Origin: Paenibacillus ehimensis NBRC 15659
Lineage (GTDB): Bacteria > Bacillota > Bacilli > Paenibacillales > NBRC-103111
Length of the DNA: 64,000 bases
Direction of reading: 5' to 3'
Assembly (NCBI RefSeq): GCF_004000785.1
Contig: NZ_BILX01000018.1
Coordinates: 39,545 to 103,544 of the forward strand
Part shown: positions 53,752 through 60,669 of the stretch, piece by piece
How the letters are laid out: each line of letters starts with the position of its first letter
How positions within the stretch are numbered: position 1 is the first letter of the stretch
Program-made: the position numbers and the translations under genes
The notes under the pieces: generated by a model
The model's input: the letters and a program-made list of their open reading frames with translations, nothing else
Told to the model about the DNA's origin: nothing
Database searches by the model: none

Positions 53752-53835
53752 ACTCAACATGCAGACTTGAATCTTGTCGCAGCCTTGAGAGATCAGAAAT
53801 TCGAGATGGTCTTGTGTCTCAACGCCTTCGGTAAG
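53752..53835 (-). pseudogene. Relic of an EAL domain
   Basis: On the minus strand the run TEGVETQDHLEFLISQGCDKIQ matches the EGVET...LGCDEIQGY motif near the end of EAL cyclic-di-GMP phosphodiesterases. A stop lies 14 bases before it and the downstream GYxFSKP is missing. The surrounding 53668-54137 holds no intact gene that I can support. This is a short fragment of a destroyed EAL gene at the edge of the agr-like island. Confidence 0.6.
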
Positions 53836-54137
53836 CCTGCGGCTTCACGGCTTAGGAAGCTTATCCCTAATGCACATTACTGGGCACATTGATAATGACT
53901 TTAGAGCGTTCCAACTCAAAAAAGACGACCGCCATTCCGCTACCCGTCTCTTCGTCGCGGGAAGGCTGGTAATCGTCCCTTTCTTGAACGATGTGCACAA
54001 ATACTATTCGGAAAATTGTGGCGTATCGGAGGAGGGGGGCCGCTCGAAGGAGAGAAATGAATTATGCCCTAGCGGGCATTGACGGGCATGGATAAGGCTG
54101 GCAGACCTGCGGACTACCAGCCCAGAAAGCTAAGGCG

Positions 54138-54260
54138 TTATTTCTTGAGAAGTTCTTCCGGTGTTTCTGGGCGGTTCATAGTTAATGAATTTGTTCCCAC
54201 AAAAAAAGCGGCCAGAGCCATTAGCAGTGAGTTTGCAATAATAGCTAATTTTTTTTTCAA
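54138..54260 (-). CDS. agrD: AgrD-like cyclic peptide precursor (Ser ring type)
   Basis: 40 aa from a TTG start, 10 bases after GAAAGGAGG, overlapping the agrB stop (TTGA). An N-terminal amphipathic/hydrophobic helix (MKKKLAIIANSLLMALAAFF) is followed by a GTNSLTMN core and the RPETPEELLKK tail. The PExPEEL tail is the hallmark of AgrD proteins and is the AgrB recognition part. There is no cysteine; Ser25 is the only plausible ring-forming residue, predicting a lactone. The exact C-terminal cut (after M28 or N29) is unclear. It is the last gene of the operon. Confidence 0.85.
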   Translation of the reverse strand: MKKKLAIIANSLLMALAAFFVGTNSLTMNRPETPEELLKK

Positions 54261-54814
54261 TGCGGTTGCCTCCTTTCAAAATAATTAATAATTTTGTAGG
54301 AATATCTTGTTGTTAATACTGCTTGTATGATGAAAGCGGCAGTAAAGACTGTAGATTTGATAAAAAAGTTACTGGATATGATAACTAATGTAATTAATTT
54401 TAATAAAGGATAGAATTTTTGAGGAATTCGGCTGACATCTTTAATATTGTTAGGAGCAGTAAACAGCAAGATCATAAACGAAACAATATTTAGATACATG
54501 GATACTTCTGTGTACTTAGATGGCACATTGGCGATAGTTGTAAAAATAAAAATTGAAGTAATACAGCAAGCCAGTGAAGAAGACAAATGAGCTCCGCCGC
54601 TAACATAGCGAATCAACAAAAATACAACTATTCCGATCATCGCTTCATCGAGACGATTTGTGATAACTGATATTAACAAGGAAACGGTTATAGCAAAGCT
54701 CGTATTGATTGTCAGACTCAATGCATATTTCAAAGCTATTTCTGATCCGGCATGTTCATTATACTTACGTATAGCTTTTGCCAAGTATGTTGCCATTGAA
54801 TCGATAGGGCTCAT
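54257..54814 (-). CDS. agrB: AgrB-like peptide-processing membrane protease
   Basis: 185 aa, about five to six membrane helices. His76 and Cys83 in GGAHLSSSLAC have the H-x6-C spacing of the AgrB catalytic pair (His77/Cys84 in Staphylococcus). It removes the AgrD tail and joins the ring. I place the start at the ATG that overlaps the stop of the upstream sensor-like gene (ATGA); an ATG 33 bases earlier lies inside that gene and lacks a ribosome site. Its stop overlaps agrD, so all three genes are translationally coupled. AT-rich relative to the flanks. Confidence 0.92.
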   Translation of the reverse strand: MSPIDSMATYLAKAIRKYNEHAGSEIALKYALSLTINTSFAITVSLLISVITNRLDEAMIGIVVFLLIRYVSGGAHLSSSLACCITSIFIFTTIANVPSKYTEVSMYLNIVSFMILLFTAPNNIKDVSRIPQKFYPLLKLITLVIISSNFFIKSTVFTAAFIIQAVLTTRYSYKIINYFERRQPH

Positions 54815-55485
54815 CTCTTGGACAGCCTTTCTCTTCTTGCTTTCCATAGTTTTTGATTATGTTTATACGAAAGCACGATACCAATAAGAAAAATGATTGC
54901 CAATACGATTGGAATTGCAATATGGTATTTAAATTCTCCCAATATTAAAGTTTGCACTTGAAGTGCGAATACGCTTAGGATAAGGATAGCTGACAACCAA
55001 AAATTGTATTTTTTCATCGAATCATTTATTGTGAAGTGAAACCCTATTTTATAGCGTTGTAAAAAAAGGATTAGCAGCACTTGAAGGGCTGTAACAACTA
55101 ATTGCCAAGTAACAAAGTGAACTAGATTGGTCTGTATTAATTGCACTGACGTTAAATTCATCTGCATACCTATAGCAGTGACAAGACCTTCGAAAATGGC
55201 TGTTGCAATATTGGCAATGATGCACATGAAAAATGAAAAAATAATAGGAAGTCTAAAGAATAAGGTTAGCAGCACGATTTCGATTACAAATATAGACAAA
55301 AAAGCATAATTGAACTGTCCTAGAAAATCACGAACATAAAACGAAATTAAAGATAGAATTACAGCGATAAAGAATACTTTATGTAGTGCATATCGGAAGT
55401 ATATACGGAAAGCGGATAAAACCAACAACACCATTGCGAAAAATTCGATAGTCGTAGACACCATTTTTACAAGAAAAGTAAACAT
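54811..55485 (-). CDS. AgrC-like membrane sensor module lacking a kinase
   Basis: 224 aa with about seven membrane helices and a short basic tail (KARRERLSKR); no H box, no GHKL ATPase. It is first in the operon, ahead of agrB and agrD, where a full AgrC kinase might be expected. Shared features with the orphan at 1742 are S-T-x-E then AFR near the N-terminus, FFR, and EGLVT in a later helix. AAAGGGG precedes the ATG by 9 bases. It might be a receptor that signals through another protein, an immunity factor or an exporter. It is a full-length gene without frameshift. Confidence 0.75.
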   Translation of the reverse strand: MFTFLVKMVSTTIEFFAMVLLVLSAFRIYFRYALHKVFFIAVILSLISFYVRDFLGQFNYAFLSIFVIEIVLLTLFFRLPIIFSFFMCIIANIATAIFEGLVTAIGMQMNLTSVQLIQTNLVHFVTWQLVVTALQVLLILFLQRYKIGFHFTINDSMKKYNFWLSAILILSVFALQVQTLILGEFKYHIAIPIVLAIIFLIGIVLSYKHNQKLWKARRERLSKR

Positions 55486-55501
55486 GAGGAATCCCCTTTG
55501 A

Positions 55502-55520
55502 GAAACTATAAGTTAGTTTC
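55502..55520. promoter_or_regulatory. 19-bp palindrome in the agr-like operon leader
   Basis: GAAACTA-TAAGT-TAGTTTC is a perfect 7-5-7 inverted repeat 17 bases before the first start codon. A TATGAT -10-like element lies just upstream of it on the minus strand (about 55540), so it sits at or just after the start of transcription. It looks like an operator; the protein is unknown. Confidence 0.5.
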
Positions 55521-55684
55521 GTTATTACAATTTATCATATATGGTAAAAAAGTCCTATCACATAAAAGTTGTTTGGAAAACCTTAGAATCGTTTACTTCA
55601 AGATAAGTTTAATATACACATAATAAGTACACAAGAAAATTTTTGTCGAAAATTAGCGAATATTAATTGTTACATACTTGAAAT

Positions 55685-56320
55685 TTATCCATTTAATGTT
55701 CTTACTAAAATGGAAATATAATTTAATGAAGCATGAGCTAGCATCGCCGGGAATAGATTGCCCGCCTTTTTATAAACGAAGCAAAGAATCATCCCAACTA
55801 AAAAGTAAGCGAGGAAACGATCCATACTTAAATGACCGATTGAATATATGAAGGATGAAGCGATTGACCCTATCCAAAAGTTATACCGTTTATTTAAAAA
55901 TCCAAATATAATTTTCCTATATACCGTCTCTTCTAAAATAGGCGCAATAATAACGGTATTCACAGATACGATTAGATAGGAGTTTATTAAATCGTCAGTG
56001 ACAATTTCACTAAACCCAAATATCAACGTTGACAGGGCATGTGAAAAGATGCAATATTTTAAACCGTTAAAAGCTAAGCTATAATTTTTTATATTTCTAA
56101 TAACTTGATTGAAATCGATTAAGAGTATTTCATTTTTTAATATGAAAAGGATTACACCGAGAGTAACGATTGGCAAGAAAGAAACAGTAAATTTGTTTAA
56201 GAAAAATAATATTGGGCCAGGTCCTGAAAATAAATAGAATATTATTAAGATATACGCATATCGTTTATTCACGTTTGTTACTCCTGTCAGTGTTGATGAT
56301 ATGGACACCTTTCTAATCAT
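55685..56320 (-). CDS. CPBP family intramembrane protease
   Basis: 211 aa with about seven helices. EETVYRK gives the EExxxR motif, SFIYSIGHL the second His motif and HASLNY the third, together the CPBP (Abi/CAAX-like) glutamic protease core. Members mature lipidated or cyclic peptides or give immunity to them. It reads in the same direction as the agr-like operon and lies 200 bases upstream, in the same AT-rich island. A role in peptide maturation or self-protection is inferred. The start may be further in (a GTG at VNKRY), as the site before the ATG is weak. Confidence 0.82.
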   Translation of the reverse strand: MIRKVSISSTLTGVTNVNKRYAYILIIFYLFSGPGPILFFLNKFTVSFLPIVTLGVILFILKNEILLIDFNQVIRNIKNYSLAFNGLKYCIFSHALSTLIFGFSEIVTDDLINSYLIVSVNTVIIAPILEETVYRKIIFGFLNKRYNFWIGSIASSFIYSIGHLSMDRFLAYFLVGMILCFVYKKAGNLFPAMLAHASLNYISILVRTLNG

Positions 56321-56367
56321 GATCTTCCACGATTACCGATAATATTAAAAAGGCTCTTTACACCCTC

Positions 56368-56737
56368 CTATATATCCGCAACTTCCTTTACATATAAATA
56401 ATGGATAAAGGCAATCAAAAGAACGGTTCCCGGACTGCTTTTGGTTCCTATAACAAACAAAGACGAAATAATAGCCGTTAACAAAATAAGCCCGCCGCTC
56501 ATGAAGCCTGAAAAAAAGACTGAAACAGAGAATCGTGAAAAACGGTTGTAAAACGGCTAGTCCTAAAAGCAGCATTTTGGTTTGCGTTATGAGTGAAATT
56601 TGAGTCATGATGAGGGCACTGATGAGAATGCTCTTAAGATGAGGCCTAACATTTTGTCGGAACAACGCCAAAGTCAGGACAAAAACCGAGGACCAAAATA
56701 TGAAGCATAAAACAGAAAACAGACCAATGTGCTCCAT
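56368..56737 (-). pseudogene. Small membrane gene broken at an A7/T7 run
   Basis: The frame from 56737 gives 70 residues of membrane helices (LFSVLCFIFWSSVFVLTLALF, LLGLAVLQPFFTILCF) and then loses hydrophobicity at a seven-base run (56511-56517). Removing one base restores a fourth and fifth helix (GGLILLTAIISSLFVIG, TVLLIAFIHYLYVKEVADI) and a stop at 56368, for about 121 aa. The broken frame would stop at 56345. It is either a pseudogene, a phase-variable gene or a sequencing slip. The protein's role is unknown; position suggests a link to the agr-like module. Confidence 0.55.
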
Positions 56738-57017
56738 AAAACACTTCCTTACTCCAAATTCAGTTTTCCTGAAGCTTGCAAATCTCTAATCTATCGCTAC
56801 GTTTGGTTCAAGAGTAATGGCAAAGAAGCCCGGACTTTGGTAGTGTTAGAGATAGAGGCTGCATGCAACCAAAGCAGGCTTTTTTTGCTCCAAAGCTACA
56901 GTGTACAAGAGTCCGTAGTGAACTTCAAGCGACTTTATGCCGTGTTTTACGGCATAGGAACGGCTCGGTCCGAAGCGGGATAGAGCGATGATCTGGGAAA
57001 AAGAGAGGATGCGCCTA

Positions 57018-57689
57018 ATGACGGTTGACGTATATAGCGGGGCATGGTGGGACGAGTTTAGCGCCTTCTTTTCGAATGAAGACTTGTGGGACAACGGCAG
57101 CCGAAGCTTGCTGCTTAAGTATTTTGCGAAGTTTGCGGTCCGGGATGGAGGACGGCGCGTGCTCGACGTCGGCTGCGGGCCGGGGATCGGTACGAAGCGC
57201 TTAAACGAGATGGGCTTTCTCGCGATGGGCATCGACATTTCTCCGGCCATGGTCGAGAGTGCGAAGGCAAGGCAGGTCGAGGCGTATGTATCGGATTGCG
57301 ATCCGATTCCGGAGGAGGACGAGACCTTCGATTATGTCTTCTGCTGCACGGTGGTGGAGTGGGCGCGGAATCCGTATGGGATGATCCGTGAAATGGCCCG
57401 GGTGATCAAGCCGGGAGGCGGAGTGGTCATCGCTTGCCTGGGTCCCGGCAATTTGCCTCACGAAGAAGCGCTGAAGCGTCTGCGGGGCGAGACGACAAAC
57501 TATAATATGCTGATGCCGGTCGAGCTGCATCGGCTGCTCTTGGACTGCGGGCTGAAGATCCGATCCATGACCGGCGCGCGAAGCAGCCACGTCTCTCAAG
57601 AGACGTACGCCAAGCTTGACTGGATCACCAAATCGTACTGCAGCAATCTGTGGATTATTGGTGCGGATAAGGAGGGGAGCTTACGATGA
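57018..57689 (+). CDS. Class I SAM-dependent methyltransferase
   Basis: 223 aa. RVLDVGCGPGIGTKRLNEMGFLAMGIDIS is motif I with the acidic end of strand 2, AYVSDCDPIPEEDETFDYVFCCTVVEW motif II and ARVIKPGGGVVIAC motif III. It resembles small-molecule methyltransferases of the UbiE/MenG-like group. GAGAGG lies 9 bases before the chosen ATG; an ATG 30 bases upstream is the alternative. Its stop overlaps the XRE-TPR regulator start (ATGA), linking it to that regulator. Substrate unknown. Confidence 0.85.
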   Translation: MTVDVYSGAWWDEFSAFFSNEDLWDNGSRSLLLKYFAKFAVRDGGRRVLDVGCGPGIGTKRLNEMGFLAMGIDISPAMVESAKARQVEAYVSDCDPIPEEDETFDYVFCCTVVEWARNPYGMIREMARVIKPGGGVVIACLGPGNLPHEEALKRLRGETTNYNMLMPVELHRLLLDCGLKIRSMTGARSSHVSQETYAKLDWITKSYCSNLWIIGADKEGSLR

Positions 57690-58945
57690 ATCTGGATCAT
57701 TTCGGGCAGCTCATTCGCTCCAAACGCGAAGCCGTTTCGATGCTGCAAAAGGAGCTCTCCGCCGGCATTTGTACCCGAAGCATGATTTCACGGATTGAAA
57801 ATGAGGACTATTTTCCGCATATCACGATTGTCGAGAAGCTGCTCGACCGGCTTGGGGTCCCGATTCTCGATTGGTTGGAGCGGATGAGCCTGAAGGACCC
57901 CGATCAGAAAGCGCTGGGGCTTATTCTCGATTACCTCCAGGAAAGGTACGAGAAGGAAAGGGATTACGAGACGATCCGGAAATGGACGGAACACCTGAAA
58001 GAGCTGCGCTTCGAGGTGAAGCCGGTGTACCGGGCCGGTTTGCATTCTCTCCGGGCATTTGTCGAGGACGTTCGACAAAATTTCAAGGAAGCGGAGAGCG
58101 AATACAAGCAGTGGATTGATCTGGCCCGGGAGCTGCAGGACATGCCCATGCTCGCCGCCGGCTTAAACCGGCTTTCGTTCATGTATGTGAACATCGATCC
58201 GGGCCATGCCTCCGAATGGATTGAAGAAGCTTACGCTCTAGTGCAGCGCCATAGCGTTCCGCAGGAGCTTGCGGTTTCGGTTCAGCTTACGATGTCCGCC
58301 TATCGCTACGGAATCGGAGAATACCATACCGCCATTTCGCTTCTTCAAGCCGTCAAAAGCAGGAAAAGGCTTTCCCCGATCTCCCGGTTTCGCTCGCATA
58401 ATCTGCTGGGCAAATGCTATCAGGCCGTTGGAAAGTATGCGGAAGCGGAGGAAGAATACAAGCAGACTGCCGCTTATTTTGCGTATCATCCGTCGTTTGA
58501 GCTGCTCTTTAACAATAATATCGGGGATTTGTATGCCGATATGGGAGAGTACAAGCTGGCCTTTGAGCATCAGCGCCGTTCCTTGGAAATCGGAGAGGCG
58601 ACGAAACAGCTTTATTTTGTCGAGATCGCGCGGCTGCGGCTGGCCAAGCTGCATAACCGATGCGGAGAATACGAGGAAGCGGAAACGATCTGCCGCCAGA
58701 TTATCGGGCAAAGCTGGAACAGCCGCAACATTCATATGGCCAAGTTGATTTTATCGGAAGCCCGCTTCGCTTTGGGGGATGAGAGCTGTACCGGGATGCT
58801 GCTGGAGGTCGTTCAGTTTTTTCAAGAGCAGCCGGGAACGGATGCCGTCGAGTACCTGAAGGAAGCGTATAAGCTGCTGGCCAAAGCCAACATGGCTCCC
58901 GAGGACACGGATAAGCTGTTTCGTACCCAGGTGCGCATTTATTAA
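57686..58945 (+). CDS. RRNPP-like XRE-TPR transcriptional regulator
   Basis: 419 aa. An N-terminal helix-turn-helix (LIRSKREAVSMLQKELSAGICTRSMISRIENEDYFP) is joined to about nine helical repeats, several clear TPRs (NLLGKCYQAVGKYAEAEEEYKQTAAYF, NNIGDLYADMGEYKLAFEHQRRSLEIG, LAKLHNRCGEYEEAETICRQII). This is the PlcR/Rgg/AimR-like layout in which a re-imported peptide binds the TPR groove. No convincing Phr-like peptide gene follows at 58946-59100. Coupled to the methyltransferase, which may be its target. Confidence 0.82.
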   Translation: MNLDHFGQLIRSKREAVSMLQKELSAGICTRSMISRIENEDYFPHITIVEKLLDRLGVPILDWLERMSLKDPDQKALGLILDYLQERYEKERDYETIRKWTEHLKELRFEVKPVYRAGLHSLRAFVEDVRQNFKEAESEYKQWIDLARELQDMPMLAAGLNRLSFMYVNIDPGHASEWIEEAYALVQRHSVPQELAVSVQLTMSAYRYGIGEYHTAISLLQAVKSRKRLSPISRFRSHNLLGKCYQAVGKYAEAEEEYKQTAAYFAYHPSFELLFNNNIGDLYADMGEYKLAFEHQRRSLEIGEATKQLYFVEIARLRLAKLHNRCGEYEEAETICRQIIGQSWNSRNIHMAKLILSEARFALGDESCTGMLLEVVQFFQEQPGTDAVEYLKEAYKLLAKANMAPEDTDKLFRTQVRIY

Positions 58946-59154
58946 GAGGGAGGTTACAGATTTGAGGGGGTGACAAACTTCGTAACGTGGATTATTTTGG
59001 AGTATGCAAGCAATAAAGAAGGACAACCTCCGGGCGAGCGGCTAAAAAACTATGAACACTCTCAGCGAATGCATTCTAAACAGGGATCGGAAGCATAGAA
59101 TAATACTAACCGATATTCACTCCCGCTTCTTCTGGCAGAATCGGGTACAAAAGT

Positions 59155-59190
59155 AGCCCGCGGGCAGTCGTACGCGCTCGCGGGCGGTGA
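59155..59190 (-). terminator. Possible terminator of the XRE-LytTR-like gene
   Basis: GCCCGCG pairs with CGCGGGC around a 16-base loop; on the minus strand TTTTGT follows after three bases. Position fits the gene that ends at 59215. Confidence 0.45.
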
Positions 59191-59214
59191 TAGTCACGAT
59201 GATGCAGGTTGAGA

Positions 59215-59883
59215 TCAGACGTTCTTCTCCGCAGTGGAGAAAGCCGACGCTTTGCCGCTTTTGCTGAAGGAAAATTCCAGGCTTTTTTTGGTGTTGATCG
59301 CCACTTTGCGCAGAAGTTGTTCGTGGTATTTCCGTTGGCGGATTGCTGAGATGGTGACGTACGGGCCCTCGCCGTTTTCATTAAAATAAAGCTGGCCGCG
59401 CCGTTCGTCATATTTGCGGATGTGATTGAAATTGACGTAAAGATCGGTGTCCATCTTCTTGAAATCGTTCTCTTCCAACCGGTCCAAAAAGCTGCTGAAA
59501 TCAAGCAGCGACTCAATGCTCCTCGTAATTGTCGCTCCTTTCTGGTAATACGTAATTTCTTTCATGCCGATCTCGATGAAGTAGACGTTCGACAGGTCAA
59601 TATCCTCGTTTCGCTGGGGGGCGAAAGACGATGAAATATGACTGCTCATCAGATGCCCTGCTTTGATCATCAAATCGGTATAGGGGTAGCCGTATGCAGC
59701 CGACAGCTTCTGAAGCGTATCCGGCGACGGGGTTATTTTGTCATTGGTCGAACGGTTTCGCTCAAGCTCAAGATCCCGGATGTAGGCATGGGAAAGACCG
59801 CTTTTGCGAGCCGCTTCTCGCAAAGACATCGAGCCTCGAAGACCCTCAAGAAATTTTCCGAAATCGGGAATAGGTTGTCCCAA
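59215..59883 (-). CDS. XRE helix-turn-helix fused to a LytTR-like domain
   Basis: 222 aa from a TTG start after GAGAGGAG. Residues 1-75 are an XRE domain (FLEGLRGSMSLREAARKSGLSHAYIRDLELERN...PSPDTLQKLSAAYGYPY). Residues about 98-205 follow the LytTR pattern: strands VYFIEIGMKEITYYQKGATI, a helix SIESLLDFSSFLDRLEENDFKKMDTDLYVNFNHI (compare FxRxHxSxxVNxxxI), and GQLYFNENGEGPYVTISAIRQRKY. The fusion of two DNA-binding folds is uncommon. AgrA-type regulators are LytTR proteins, so this could serve the agr-like locus. That link is inference. Confidence 0.65.
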   Translation of the reverse strand: MGQPIPDFGKFLEGLRGSMSLREAARKSGLSHAYIRDLELERNRSTNDKITPSPDTLQKLSAAYGYPYTDLMIKAGHLMSSHISSSFAPQRNEDIDLSNVYFIEIGMKEITYYQKGATITRSIESLLDFSSFLDRLEENDFKKMDTDLYVNFNHIRKYDERRGQLYFNENGEGPYVTISAIRQRKYHEQLLRKVAINTKKSLEFSFSKSGKASAFSTAEKNV

Positions 59884-60052
59884 ACCTGGTCACTCCTCTC
59901 TGAAACTATTGTAATGGACAAACGTATGAAAGGAAATAGCAATTTCTAAAAAAGCGTTTATCATGGTTATCTGCCTCTTGACTCTATGTAATACGGATAC
60001 TACATTAGAAGTAGCACACTTTTTTAGCGTTACAAAAGGGGGTGGGATTGTA

Positions 60053-60490
60053 ATGAGAGACAAAGTTATGAACCGTTGGAGCACCTACGAACCCTACTAT
60101 ATTGAATTTAATGGTTACAAAGTAGCAGATATCGTCATTACCAGCCATGCGCTCAGCCGATGGTCGGAGCGGGTGGAGAACGGGCAGGGCGGAATCGAAC
60201 ATATTTGCTCCTTTTTATGGGAAAGACTGAAGAACTGTAAAATCCAACCGTATTATGCAAATGAAAAAGACGTTTACCTGATTGACGATGACCTTGTGAT
60301 GGTCGCCGAGTTTGTCGAATTGAAGGATGAAATCGATATCGCAGGCAATCCTCTGCATAAAATGATTGTCGTTACGTTCTTGGGCCGCGTGTCTCAGGAT
60401 ATTCAACTTCGTGATCTGAAAGCTTATTATTCCTGGTTGCGCCACACCCGTCGCATGACCTTAGTGAAACACGGAAGAAAACGCAAATAA
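60053..60490 (+). CDS. Conserved-looking protein of unknown function
   Basis: 145 aa, soluble, no signal or known motif. ITSHALSRWSERVENGQGGIEHICSFLWERL and KDVYLIDDDLVMVAEFVEL suggest an alpha/beta fold; LRHTRRMTLVKHGRKRK makes a basic tail. AAAGGGGGTGGG precedes the ATG. It is divergent from the XRE-LytTR-like gene across 170 bases, so the two may share regulation. Confidence 0.6.
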   Translation: MRDKVMNRWSTYEPYYIEFNGYKVADIVITSHALSRWSERVENGQGGIEHICSFLWERLKNCKIQPYYANEKDVYLIDDDLVMVAEFVELKDEIDIAGNPLHKMIVVTFLGRVSQDIQLRDLKAYYSWLRHTRRMTLVKHGRKRK

Positions 60491-60669
60491 GCGGCACTTG
60501 CCCATAACCATTTTCATACGAAGGCTGACCTCTACTGGTCGGCCTTTTCTTGCATTTACTTTAAGTATACCATAATATACCAAAGGATGCGACGGGTTTT
60601 TATGTCGAATGCATAAATTCCTTCCACTCATGGGGAAAATTAGGGTGAGCAGGAAGGGGATGAAGCGTT

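Noticed and set aside
53836..54062. A minus-strand frame ending ...FFELERSKVIINVPSNVH as a small gene
   Set aside because: It has coding-like residues but no start codon or ribosome site, and it sits among other gene debris, so it was not called.
58946..59100. Short frames after the XRE-TPR gene as a possible Phr-type signal peptide
   Set aside because: Candidates of 9, 13 and 33 codons have no hydrophobic secretion signal and poor ribosome sites.
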